In this document: one piece after another, positions 23,870 through 34,540 of the stretch
How the letters are laid out: each line of letters begins with the position of its first letter
Position numbering within the stretch: the first letter of the stretch is position 1
NCBI RefSeq assembly: GCF_002078875.1
Contig: NC_034412.1
Location: forward strand, 30,105,333-30,169,332
Direction of reading: 5' to 3'
DNA: 64,000 nt
Source: Numida meleagris
Taxonomy: Eukaryota; Chordata; Aves; Galliformes; Numididae
Program-made: the position numbers and the translations under genes
The notes under the pieces: generated by a model
What the model was told of the DNA's origin: nothing
What the model saw: only the letters and a program-made list of their open reading frames with translations
Databases searched by the model: none

Positions 23870-24965
23870 TGTTACTACAGAAATTGTGCTGCCAGTGACA
23901 GGAGGTGTGATGTGCCAAACCTTCACCTGCCAAAGGGCTGTGATCAATGGTTCTATGTCAGGGTGGAGGCCAGTTGCAAGCAGCATCCCCCAAAGGTTGG
24001 TCTTGGGACCGGTGCTCTTCAACATCTTTGTCAATGACATAGACGACGGAATCGACTGCACCCTCAGCAAGTTTGTGGACAACTCTGAACTGACCGGTGC
24101 AGTCGATACATTGCGGGGAAAGGAAGCCATTCAGAGGGACCTGGACAGGCTAGAAAGGTGGGCCGACAAGAACCTGCAGAGGTTCAACAAGGCCGAGTGC
24201 AAGGTGCTGCAGTCGGGCCAGGCAATCACGGGTGTTTATACAAACTGGGGGAAGAACTCCTCAAGAGCAGCCCTGCGGAGAAGGACTTGGGGTCCTTGTG
24301 GACGAGAGGCTGGACATGAGCAGGCAGTGTGCACTGGCAGCCCGGAAGGCCAACTATGTTCTGGGCTTCATTAAAAAAAGGGGTGGTCTGCCAGAAGAGG
24401 GAGGTGATTGTCCCCCTCTTCTCAGCTCCTGTGAGGCCCCATCTGGAGTACTGTGTTTGGGCCTGGGGGCTCCAGCACAAGAAAGACGCAGAGCTCTTGG
24501 AATGGGTCCAGAGAGGGGCAACTAAGATGATCAGAGGGCTGGAGCCCCTCTCCTATGAAGAAAGGTCGAGGGAATTGGGCTTGTTTAGCTTGGAGAAAAG
24601 AAGGCTCCGGGGAGACCTCATTGAGGCCTTCCAGTACTTGAAGCGAGCATATGAATGGGAGAGGAATGACTGTTTACATGGGTGGATAGTGATAGGATGA
24701 GGGGGAATGGTTTTAAACTGAGACGGGAGATTTAGGTTAGATATCAGGAGGTAGTTTTTCACTCATAGAGTGGTGATACGCAGGAAGATGTTCCCCAAGG
24801 ACGTGGTGAAGGCCCCATCCCTGGAGGCGTTCGAGGCAAAGCTGGATGTGGCTCTGAGCAGCCCAGTCTAGTGGTCGGCGACCGTGCCCACGGCAGGGGG
24901 GTTGAAACCGGATGATCCTTGAGGTTCTTTTCAATCCAGGCCATTCTATGATTCTACGATTCAAC
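23870..24965 (+). mobile_element. CR1 LINE, 5'-truncated, with dead reverse transcriptase end
   Basis: About 1.1 kb in sense orientation. The first half encodes in pieces the C-terminal part of CR1 ORF2 reverse transcriptase, with [14 protein letters not shown] and [14 protein letters not shown]. It continues as [32 protein letters not shown] and the 3' region, and ends in CATTCTATGATTCTACGATT. The catalytic FADD motif is changed to FVDN and the frame shifts at least twice, so it is inactive. The open stretches at 23886-24374, 24232-24525 and 24329-24700 are parts of it, not host genes. Confidence 0.92.
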
Positions 24966-26624
24966 AATTAAAAATGGTTTTTGTAAATCTGACTATTGCT
25001 GGTTAGGCTTGGAATCTGAGTGCGTCTAAGTAATACGCTACCGTCACTTCCTCAATTTGTTTTGATTTGCATTCAACGATTTTGGGGGAATATAAAAGGA
25101 GAATGAGTTTATTCGTGGTATTGTAGCACTTAGACACTCATGTTCAATACCCCGTCTAACTTAACTGACCCTATAACTGGAATTTAACTAATGTACCTGC
25201 TCATAACAAATAGTTAGGAAAACAGTTTTGTTTCTCTTCTTTGCTTGCACAGCCGTATTTTGGAGTTTGTAACTGAAATTGGGCAGATTGCGTTCCACTC
25301 CATACGTAAGAGAGATTTTTCTATTGGCTCTCGGCTAAGTAAGGTACCAAAAGGCTTAAAACAGCTTTGGGACACGGAAATGAAATGCGAAAGGAAGAGA
25401 AAGCGCCAAACTAATATTTTACAACTTTAAGTCAAAACAAGCAAGTTAATATAAACAATTAGTACCGATTTTAAGTTTAGTAAGACACAGTAATAATTAT
25501 ACTTAAAAGGTAATCTTGTAAATGTAAGCGCTCGAGTTTCCCAGTCTCAGCTTTCATTTGAGAATCTCTTTTATGCAGTCACACTCACATATGTGTCTGC
25601 ATATCATCTGTTGACCCGGAAGCTGCCAGTATTGTTACGTAGGTTTGCTCTACAGTTACTTTGGGAATATATTAGAAGGAGTGGAAAATCTCGTCTTAGC
25701 ATTAATGAAATACTTTTCATTGGAATCAGCTGCTTTCTTGACACTTACCTAAGATATACTAAAGCTATATAGAATACTATAGAACTATACAGAATATTGA
25801 CTTTTGAGAGTCAAAGTGACAAAGACTGAGTTCTTGGTAGCAAAGTTAGTTGGCTGTATCAGATAACAAAGTATACTCCCCTACATTAAGAAATAAGTAG
25901 GGCTTTTAAATAACACATTAATTTTGGTAACGGTATTTGCTGACAGAACTGAAAAAGCACAGTTAATGCCATACATTAAGGGTATAACACGGTCCCCACC
26001 CACCCACACCTTTACAGAAAACTGAGTGTGATCTGAGCAGATTTTAAATGAATACAGCCTGTGAGAAGCGGGAGGAAGGCTCGATCAATAGCATATACCA
26101 CTTCAAAATGGGAAGTACTTCAAGTCTTACAAAATGTTTATCTCTATCTGTTTATACATCTGTGTCTAGAACATTACCTACATCCACATCAAGACAAGAC
26201 ATTATTTATCTAAACAAGCAGGTAATTACTTCATTTATGTCCATATTCACAGTGCTTAAGATATATGGAATGTCTTCTTGCTTCATGTTCAGACCGTGTA
26301 AGATAACCTTACAAACAAACATTAAAAAAAGCACCATGTATAACGATCCGAGTATCTAAGCAGATAGAAATGCCCACAAACCAGCAACCCAACGGTTAAT
26401 AGTCAACTCCCACTTGTTTAGTTAGGGAGGAAGATCTAATTTCAAGCCGTCCTTTACACCCACTGAAACGGCTTCCCAGAGAATAGGAGCAATTGCAAAG
26501 ACATTAGTCTTCAATATTAGTACATTTATGATCCGATGCCATCAAGTGATGGAATTTTAGAAACCTTGTCCTCTGACGTTGTTCCGAGAGCATTTGGAAC
26601 TTACTCAACCAAATTAGATTACTC
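24966..26624. other. Gene-free stretch
   Basis: AT-rich sequence. The open stretch at 25245-25430 follows an AG acceptor-like site, but I cannot support it as an exon. CpG frequency falls back to background after about 25.6 kb. Confidence 0.4.
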
Positions 26625-27705
26625 TAAGCTTGGCAAACGCACTGATTGTGTTAGTGCCTGATGGAAAATAATTCCAAGGAAGATGCTCTACCCTTGCATT
26701 TGGTTTCCCTTCTGGTCACATCGAATTCTAAGGGAAGTCCTTCCTGTTTAACGTCAGGGGGAAAAAAAGCTCTCTTTCAACCAAGAAACCAGTACTGAAA
26801 AACAGCTAGGTTCTGGACATTACAAATGCCCTCGACCACTTATTTTCCATGCTCTTCTTTGGCCAGAAAGCAGCAACAGTACTTGTGTCTGTGACAGTCA
26901 AAAAATCAGAGTTCAGTATTGTTCAGTCCTGTCACTCAAGAAAAGTGCTTCTACAACCTAAAAGAGACAGAATGTCACTATCTCGTACCAGTTATCTATT
27001 CCGTTATATTCCAAGACTTTCACAAGCAACTGCTTTCCCAATGGTTTTTGGCCTGTGCTTTCCCAGAGTTTGACTAACTGTGTACATGCTACTCCTGCTT
27101 TCCAATTCAAGATCGGGGCTGTAATCCTACCTTCCGGAGCTTTTTCAAATGCTATTGACATGAAGATAACAGCACAGTTCTAGTTCTATTTATTGACCAT
27201 TCACCTTACTGTCAATTGTGCTATGAAAACTATTCACCACATAGGGAAAGAGTATCCCTCTCAACACAGTTAGAGGGACTTGATAGTTCAATACAGTATG
27301 AAGTTCACGGTTACTTCAGGAACTTGATTAACTGTGGCAGGAGTTACAACCTAGTTGTTTGCCAGCATTTTTTTCCAGAGTGCTCAGGATGAAGCAGTCA
27401 AATTAGATCTGCTTTAGAAAGCAACCAGAGAAACTTGAAGACCAGGTACATTAATTACAGATGAACATCAGTGACTGCAGAAACCAGATACTTGCAGCGG
27501 AACAGTTACATTTACCTTCTCAGTCCTGCAGCTTTCTAAAGGGTTTCCCTGGCGCTCCAAGCGGTGCAGGAGGATCATTAAAGAAGGGAGCACTGACTTG
27601 CATGAGCAGTCTAGCATCAAATGACTTCAGCACAATTGTTACCGGGTCATGGCTCACGGGTGAACCGTCCTGCATGTGCTCAATTCTTAATTCCATCTTA
27701 GTATT
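26625..27705 (-). pseudogene. UPF0462 (C4orf33-like) pseudogene relic
   Basis: Two minus-strand segments resemble the UPF0462 family (human C4orf33, function unknown). The first, 27705-27516, follows acceptor TTATGCAG. ATG at 27696 starts MELRIEHMQDGSPVSHDPV, with VSAPFFNDPPAPLGAPGKPF before an in-frame TGA at 27520-27522 and then donor GTAAAT. The second, about 26765-26625, reads EGLPLEFDVTRRETKCKGRA, then needs a 2-nt gap before LPWNYFPSGTNTISAFAKL; the human protein has the corresponding ETKWEGKAYLPWSYFPP-like order. The segments are separated by about 0.75 kb, so it is not a processed copy. Premature stop plus frameshift argue for a pseudogene. I identified the family from memory; the middle part of the protein was not found clearly. 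Confidence 0.6.
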
Positions 27706-27937
27706 CTGCATAAGATAAATAAGAAAGGAAGCTTCCATCCAAGCACCCAGATACCATTCCAACATCAACCGCACCATCTGCTTGGCTAACAGAAAAGTCT
27801 CACAGTTAAGTAGCCGAAAAAGTAAGCATAAAGCTCCCAAACATAACCAAGAAGCGTCAACTGATTCTTCTCAGTCCTATCTATGGACAAAGAAAGATGG
27901 TCACTAGAACAAGGCACGGTTCTAAAAGCACTGTTTC

Positions 27938-28112
27938 ACAGAATCGTAGAGGTTGCAACGGACCCCTGGAGATCATCCAGTCCAATCCCCTGCTGAACCA
28001 GGCTCCCTGCATTAGGTTGCACGGGAAAGCATCCAGGCAGGTGGAAGTAAAGGACTGGACGCTACTAGCTGGATTCCTCACTCTAGACCTGAACAACATT
28101 AGTACAGTGAAA
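27938..28112 (-). mobile_element. CR1 LINE 3' fragment, antisense
   Basis: The plus strand reads CACAGAATCGTAGAGGTTGC followed by GGAGATCATCCAGTCCAATC and CCTGCTGAACCAGGCTCCCT, the reverse complement of a CR1 3' end. About 170 bp remain. Confidence 0.8.
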
Positions 28113-29357
28113 TAAGTCCCTGCCTCCTCCCTAACAGCATCTGCCTCTGCTACAGAGAAAGCAGCTTCCACACGTCAGCTCTGCAATTTAGAGTCTCTCC
28201 AACTAGAGCTTTTCCCAGCACCCTGCTGTTACACAGTCAGCACAGGATCCAGCTACAGCCTGCTTACAAACCGAGACCTGCCCCCCCCCAGTCTAACTGC
28301 ATGTACGCACACACTCCTTGGCATTGCTCAGATCCATGACAAACGGGCTCCCAGGGTGGACCAGAGCGGGGCTGCGCTTACACCCACCTACAGCCATACT
28401 TCCATAATCCCAGGCAGATTATTCTGAGAGTGAGAACCACTGGTACAGCAAGAAGTTACAGTATTCTGCATGAGCCCTTACCTCCATACAAACAAGAAAC
28501 CAGAAAAAAAAACTGATGAAGGCCTATCAGTCACTTTGTCAGTAACAAAACAGCCACATCTGTTACTACTGTATACTTTTCAACATAACTTCAGATAACC
28601 AGTGCCAGGACTGGAAGTTTGGAAATAAATGAAACATCTTTAATACTGATATAATTTACGGTGTCAGCCGCTTTATTGCAAACCCCCTAGCTGTAAGGTT
28701 CACTTTTGCCCAACCCGCTGTCAAACAAACACAGTCATCAAGTCATGTTTTCAGACAACAGAAGGGCTAAAATATTTTAACTTCATAAAGCAGATAAATG
28801 AATGCTTTTCAAAGGCTTTTAGACTTCCATGGTTAAAAATCACTTTTAGAAGTTTTCCAAGTTTAAGCTTTAAGTTTATTTCACTGCCTAGCAAAACACT
28901 TGCCAAGACCACCAAATATTGGCCAACAGATCAACAAAGCAGTCACCACTACACGCTGTCAGATGACTTAGCAGTACGAGAAGAACAGACTGATGGATAT
29001 CTCCAGCAAATCCAAAAAGCAAAATAACAAAAAAATTCTCTGTAGCTTTGCTTGGTGGTCATTGCAAGTGTTAAAGGATTTCAAGGAAAACTACGAGCAC
29101 ATCTTGTTCAACAGAACGCTGCACTCCAACATCTGGTGTTACATAGAAACAACTGCACAAGTCTTAAGGGAAGCCTTAATCTATTTCAGAAGCAAAACAA
29201 TTGCTGCAGCACAGTTTCCAACAAGCTTCGGCCCCTTGCCCTGAAAGTGTTCAGAGCTATGCTCTATTTCCACAAGAGTCACCCTCAATTGGTCGGGTGG
29301 CACATGCCCTTAGGCCCCATGAGGAGGCAGCCGCTGGCTCAGCAGCCACACTGTAAC
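28113..29357. other. Gene-free stretch with one open segment
   Basis: On the plus strand 29052-29300 is open and reads LRAHLVQQNAALQHLVLHRN downstream of an acceptor-like TTCTCTGTAG. I found no partner exon, so I do not call a gene. Confidence 0.4.
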
Positions 29358-30056
29358 CACCCTAGAATCATAGAATTGCTCAGGTTGGAAAGGACCTTCA
29401 AGATCATCAAGTCCAACCACAACCTAACCATACTCCCCTAACAACCCACCGCTAAATCATGTCCCCAAGCACCACATCCAAACGGTTTTTAAACTCATTC
29501 AGGGATGGTGACTCAACCACCTCCCTGGGGAGCCTGTTCCAGTGCTTAGCAACCCCTTCTGTAAAGAAGTTTTTCCTGACATCCAACCTAAACCTCCTCT
29601 GGCGCAGCTTGAGGCCATTTCCCCTTGTCCTGTCACCCGTCGCCACTGAGAAGAGAACAACCCCGCTCTCGCTGCTATTACCTTTCAGGTATTTGAAGAC
29701 AGCAATAAGGTCTCCCCTCAGCCTCCTCTTCCCCAGACTAAACAGCCCCAGTTCCTTGAGTCACTCCTCGTAGGGCATATTCTCCAAGCCCTTCACCAGC
29801 CTCATTGCCCTTCTTTGGACTTGCTCCAGCACCTCAATCTTCTTTCTGTACTGAGGTGCCCAAAACTGAACACGGTACTCGAGGTGAGGCCTCACCAATG
29901 CCAAGTACAGGGGCAGGATTACTTCCCTAGTCCTGCTCACCACACTATTCCTGATACAAGCCAGGATGCCATTGGCCTTCTTGGCCACCCGGGCACACTG
30001 CTGGCTCATATTCAGCCGACTGTCCATCAGCACACCTTGTCTAGAGGTGAGCACTA
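29358..30056 (-). mobile_element. CR1 LINE, 5'-truncated, antisense
   Basis: About 700 bp. The plus strand begins TAGAATCATAGAATTGCTCA (reverse complement of the CR1 3' end). The minus strand encodes the end of CR1 ORF2: [38 protein letters not shown], and near the 3' end [20 protein letters not shown]. It is better preserved than the copy at 23.9 kb but is a short 3' fragment and cannot move by itself. Confidence 0.93.
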
Positions 30057-30129
30057 ACTTGGGTCATTTAATCTCTACACAGATATTCCACTTCTTGAGA
30101 CTCATAGAAACACATGTAGCACATTCTGG

Positions 30130-30440
30130 AGGTGTTATGCAGACCTTACGAGACAGTGATAGGACAAGGGGGAATGGCCCTAAGCTCAGGGAGGGAAGGT
30201 TCATATTGGATCTCGGGGAAAGTTCTTCACAGAGTGGTGAGGTGTTGGAACAGGCTGTCCAGAGAGGCTGTGCATGCTCTGTTCCTGGAGGGGTTTAAGA
30301 CCAGGTTGGATGGGGCCCTGAGCAACCTGGCCTAGTACCAGATCAGGAGGTTGGCAACTCTGTTTGTGGCAGGGGGGTTGGAACTTGATGATCCTTGGGG
30401 TCCGTTCAAACCCAAGCCCTTCTTCGATTATATAACAGGA
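30130..30440 (+). mobile_element. CR1 LINE 3' fragment, sense
   Basis: Begins near GACAGTGATAGGACAAGGGG and runs through CAGAGTGGTGAGGTGTTGGA, GGGTTTAAGACCAGGTTGGA and GGCAGGGGGGTTGGAACTTG to TTCTTCGATTATATAA. It lies back-to-back with the antisense CR1 at 29358-30056, separated by about 75 bp. Confidence 0.9.
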
Positions 30441-30531
30441 TGTAACCTCATGCATCGCACTTCCCTGTTTGCCACCGCCGTCTTCTTATGACTCCATGTT
30501 AACTGCCTGACATGATCAGCAATGATCTCAC

Positions 30532-30587
30532 TGACCAGCTTCCATCAAGATGTTCACAACAACCAAGAGATCTCCTTTAAGTTCAAG
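30532..30587 (-). pseudogene. Candidate 56-bp exon (weak)
   Basis: The minus strand has acceptor TTTCTCACTATTTTGCCAG and donor CA|GTGAGA. The frame LELKGDLLVVVNILMEAG is open through the donor. It does not join in phase with the exon at 30985-31055, so an intermediate exon or a lost base is needed. Product unknown. Confidence 0.33.
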
Positions 30588-30984
30588 CTGGCAAAATAGT
30601 GAGAAAGATCAGACAAATCAATATAAAAGCCAGAGACGGTGATGCGAAAAGTGTGACAAAGATTATGGAAAATTTAAAGCAATACAGTAAGTAATCAGTT
30701 GATTTCAGACATCCATTAAAAAGGTAAAGGCTAATACTGGACTACGAGTTCTGACGAGGTTATATGTAATTAAAGTGAAAATCAATTAAGTTTTTACATC
30801 AACATTTTAACTGTATGACATGCTAGATCAATATCAGATGTGTTACCAGACATCCTGGACAGCTTTGGAAACCGTGGAAGCCTTGAGTATCATTAACACT
30901 CCCCAAAACTCAAGCTCCCAGTATACAGAAGCAAGATGATAGACGCTGAAGGAAAAGAATCAGTAAACAAAGGGAGAAGGGTAC

Positions 30985-31055
30985 CTCAGTGTCTTAACAT
31001 CACTCTCAAGCCAGAAAAATGTACGCGTGGACTCATAGTCCAGGATTAGTAGTAG
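30985..31055 (-). pseudogene. Candidate 71-bp exon
   Basis: The minus strand has acceptor TTTCCTTGGTCACAG and donor GTACCC. The frame is open in phase 0 and reads LLLILDYESTRTFFWLES then DVKTL plus two bases. Its 5' phase matches the exon at 32900-32998. The translation is protein-like, but I recognise no family. Confidence 0.45.
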
Positions 31056-32899
31056 CTGTGACCAAGGAAATCTTAATCACCCACAGCTAAAGATGAGAAC
31101 TAGTAAGAAAAGGTATTCTAAACCAACAGGGTGCTTCTGGTACCTACACCCTTACGTACCCCTCACTGTGAACAGCATCCAAGTATCTACTGAACTACTG
31201 CACATGCTGCTCTGAGCGCAGGGCCTGGAAGAAAGGTCAGACACAAGAGCCTCTGCACTGTGCTATCCCCACCTATCAGACACAGACGGCCTCCTGGTGA
31301 AATTTAACTCCCACCGCAACAGCTTATTAAGTTCAGAAATTGACACTTGGAACATCCCACTTGTTGTTACATACAAACATTACTCCTGAATAGAAGAATG
31401 CATTAATAAATAAGGAAAACTGTAAAAAAAAGAAAAGCTGTAAGCTTTGTTAGAAGCTTGTCTAAAAACACTACTTGATTTACACAGCAAAGGAGGCGAG
31501 AGCTCGCCAATAACAGAAGCCCACAGGGTGAACTCTGAGGATACACGTTACGCCACACATCTTTAAAGATGAAAAATCAAGTGCAATACATATTTTGAGG
31601 CCGAATCACATTTTTTCCATTGAGACTTCTTTAGAGGAGACTTCAAATGAGCCAGGGTACAGGAACATTGGTGGAGTTCTTACATTTCCAAGTCATTTAT
31701 TTGCTTGGCTAAAATCCTGATACTTATTACTCTTTACATGTCTAAGAGATACTTCCTAAACTGTTTCACGCATGTGGTAGAATATCATATTTTCAGCCCA
31801 AGCAGAAGTGAGATAATAGGAACAAGTGTACGTACAAACAGAGCAACATCAGCAGCTAATTAACAGCCCCATGCCTGTTTGAAACCGAAAGATTTGTGTC
31901 CAGGTAGCAGGCAACGTAGTTCTTCACTGTGTGACAAGCCTCTTAAGGATACATTGATCTAATATTAATCTAAGCAACAGATCCCATCCTTTCAAAAACA
32001 TTTGCAAGCGGAAGGCCTTGAGATCAGGAAAGAAGGCTCTTGCTGACTTTTCTCTCATTTTCAAGTGCTTCCATCCTTTCATGTTGTAAATAGGCAACTC
32101 AGGAGCCTCTCAGTTCTTCCTTTTAATTTGGGACTAGGCAGCATCCAATGACAGCAACTGCAATTTCCTGGTTCACAGCATGAAAAGCAAACAATTAGAA
32201 AAACAGAAACGCAAATTAAAAAGTCTTTGACTATTCTTCCAACTTCTTCAATATCACATGAATTCTGATACTCTCCACTGTCCTTCCTTCAGCCTAATCT
32301 TTCACTTTCTCAAAACTCCCCCAAGCGGCTGCAACTGGTTTGTGGATTCAGAAGGAGAAACGGTTATATATTATGATACAAGGAAAACAAGAGCTCAAAA
32401 ATACGCATCAACGAACAGAAAAGAGCTGGCCAGGTTGGTTTTTTTTGTTGTTTTTTGTTTTTTCTCTATTTCACAGCACTCTTAAGCATTACAGCTGCAG
32501 TATCCTTAGAGATGTGCAGCCTGGCATTAAGTTCGATCAAGTGAACGGCAGTTTGCTTCTAACTCCACTTCAACCTACGCTGCTGGTTCTTTCGCTGTCT
32601 ATATTTCCAAAACTATTGAACGAATAGACTTAGTAATGCACAGCAGTGTTCAACTCCACAGCTAAGCAAAAGCAGGTCTAAAAAGTCTCTTGCAGATGAA
32701 ACTGCCTGTGGCTCAAAGCATACGGTCCACGCAGAACTGAACGTGTCAGAATGTCAGTTACCAATCACACCAAAAATTTGACCAGTCCTTAGCTCTAATA
32801 AGCACAAATACAAATTATTCACTCCAGAGGATAAAGATAGCCTTGTAGGTAAAATAAACTTTGAGAGACAGCTCCTGTTAGATTATATTGCAGTCTTAC
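31056..32899. other. Gene-free stretch
   Basis: A further acceptor/donor pair on the minus strand at about 31158-31229 was considered and not accepted. No interspersed repeat was recognised. Confidence 0.4.
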
Positions 32900-32998
32900 C
32901 TTCTTCTTTAATGTGTTATCTGTGATTAGCAGACCAAACAGGCTGAGGCCCGGAAAGGCTTCGGAAGATACAACTTCAATAAACCACGTTGGCACAGA
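32900..32998 (-). pseudogene. Candidate 99-bp exon, best of the set
   Basis: The minus strand has an excellent acceptor (TTCCTAATTTCTACAG) and donor (AAG|GTAAGA) around exactly 33 codons, phase 0 at both ends. The frame is SVPTWFIEVVSSEAF, then PGLSLFGLLITDNTLKKK. It has no stop, includes CpG sites in AT-rich DNA, and joins in phase with the second frame of the exon at 33199-33400. It may be from a live or dying gene; the family is not recognised. Confidence 0.55.
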
Positions 32999-33198
32999 CT
33001 GTAGAAATTAGGAAGGAAGAATGTAAGAGTTAATCTCTTAAAAGCTCAGTGATCTCATAAGCACATTTTCAAAATCCATGCAATATCAAAGAGAAACACA
33101 ATTAGCACTTACATTTTAGGTAGCAAAGCAAGCAACACAAACAATTGTAAAACTCGCTGAAAATACAACCATTCCTTCTATTATTTCTTAATACATAC

Positions 33199-33400
33199 CT
33201 GTGAGAAGCTTGAAAATATGCTGTCTTCTGGCACAAAGACAAAACTTCCCAGCCGCACAAATGAAGAAAATTTCAGACTGTAAAGAATCAAAGTTATCAT
33301 CAGTGAGATCTCTTCTTTCCATACTTCGGTTTGTGCCAAGACGGGAAGCAATTTCAAAAGCTGAATCAACATCTGGATCATGATGCAACAAACACTGGAG
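33199..33400 (-). pseudogene. Candidate 202-bp exon with internal frameshift
   Basis: The minus strand has acceptor TTTTCTTTTCTTAG and donor CAG|GTATGT. The first 120 bp are protein-like in phase 0 (LQCLLHHDPDVDSAFEIASR, then LGTNRSMERRDLTDDNFDSL). The last 80 bp are protein-like in another frame (LKFSSFVRLGSFVFVPEDSI, then FSSFSQ), and only that frame joins the exon at 32998 without a stop. A 1-nt indel near 33280 would explain this. The alternative is a real acceptor at CTTTACAG near 33282 with the first part intronic. Nothing upstream resembles a first exon. Confidence 0.48.
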
Positions 33401-33589
33401 CTAAGAAAAGAAAATCCTAAACCACTTTTGCAGTTTTCTTCAGAGAAGATAAAAACATCAAATACCAAAAATGACTTGATCTCAACAGAAAAGCCTGAGG
33501 TCAACCTCTTGGTGATTTTTCAGTAAGAGAGGAACATTCAAGATCATTTAGAGTTGAATAATTACCTTACTTCAAAAGCAGCTTTGAGA

Positions 33590-34540
33590 AAAATAAATGG
33601 GTATTTTATTGACTTTATATACATATTAAAGAGCATCAACATAACACAGTTGGACTGAGCTGACGAAGACACAGAACAATACTTTGCACTTCAAAAGCAA
33701 TACTTGTCTTCTCAGCATGTACTGAGTCTGTGAACAGACTGCTACGCAGCAAGGCCCACAACCAGAGTGTTCTCCAGTGACCAGTGTACATGCAGTTGGA
33801 ACTCAGAAAATTACAGAATAAGCAACTCCAGTGACCAAAGAATGGTCCTTTAATCAAGTGCCGCTGAATTAAGCAATCGCTGTACATACATTTAAGAATG
33901 GAACTGCACAGTTTTTGTTTTCATAAAAATATACTGCATATAATTACATCTCGTAAAGGCACTTCAGGTATGCTGGAGACCAAGAAGCTTCTACCTTTGT
34001 AGTTTCTGCTATAAACAAAAAAACAAAGGAAACTCTTCGCCACTTTGTAGGGACTGATTGATAAGAATAAAAAAAATTATACGGTTCACAATCTTCAACA
34101 TACATGAAAAACTGATGTAATCATAACTGACAGCAAATAAACATGCCCCTGCATTTTATTAACCTTTGTGTAACACGATTATTCAGATTAAAATATCTAC
34201 TCCGTTTCCAAACTGGAAAACGTGACTTTATAAAAACAGTGCTTCAAAAATCCATCAGGAAATCATTTATAACTATCACCATACCAGAGCCAGGCCCTTT
34301 TTTTTTTTTTTTTTTTTTTAAGAATAATTACACATGCAAACTTTGTACTACCAAATGGACTCGAATTTCAGGTACCTAAACATACCTGTTGCACTTTACT
34401 GCTGACGAATTACTCATCTGATTTAAGAATATGAAGTCAATTGCATACATTAATCTTTTACTAATTTCCCCCTCCTTAATTAGCAGATATTTACATATTA
34501 CCATCATGACATTTAAGCAGGTACTTATTCAAGGTAGTGT
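33590..34540 (-). other. CBR4: CBR4 3' UTR
   Basis: Sequence after the CBR4 stop on the minus strand. AATAAA (plus-strand TTTATT) occurs at 34155-34160 and 33605-33610, so the 3' UTR is about 0.4 or 0.95 kb. It contains a run of 22 T on the plus strand at 34298-34319. Which signal is used cannot be told from sequence. Confidence 0.5.
34298..34319. repeat. Poly(T)22 homopolymer
   Basis: Twenty-two consecutive T on the plus strand, or A in the CBR4 transcript, about 220 bases after the stop codon. Confidence 0.95.

Larger units (their letters stand above)
8714..33400 (-). pseudogene. Unidentified multi-exon minus-strand gene relic (overall span)
   Basis: Between PALLD and CBR4 the minus strand holds a series of segments that look like coding exons. 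Each has a polypyrimidine-AG acceptor, a GTAAG/GTATG/GTGAG/GTAC-type donor and a protein-like translation. The best are 33199-33400, 32900-32998, 30985-31055, 11986-12048 and 10668-10844. Weaker ones are 30532-30587, 13726-13778, 14937-14979 and 8714-8780. The 33.2 kb and 10.7 kb exons stay open only if a 1-nt frameshift is allowed, and several neighbouring phases do not join. This suggests a decaying gene, or a live one with assembly indels and missed exons. I do not recognise the family. No start codon, promoter island or terminal exon is visible. The CBR4 3' end lies directly upstream. Confidence 0.45.

Noticed and set aside
23886..24700. Three overlapping plus-strand frames resembling a protein gene
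   Set aside because: They are frameshifted pieces of CR1 reverse transcriptase, with the FADD catalytic motif lost.
26958..27161. 67-codon minus-strand frame between the two UPF0462-like segments
   Set aside because: I considered it as the missing middle of the relic. Its translation does not follow the family order and its splice sites are poor.
27520..27522. In-frame TGA of the UPF0462-like relic read as selenocysteine
   Set aside because: No SECIS-like element was seen, the family is not a selenoprotein family to my knowledge, and a second frameshift lies downstream.
31158..31229. Further minus-strand exon candidate (acceptor TTTCTTCCAG, donor GTAAGG)
   Set aside because: The splice sites look good but the frame in phase with its neighbours has a stop, and the exons on either side already join in phase without it.
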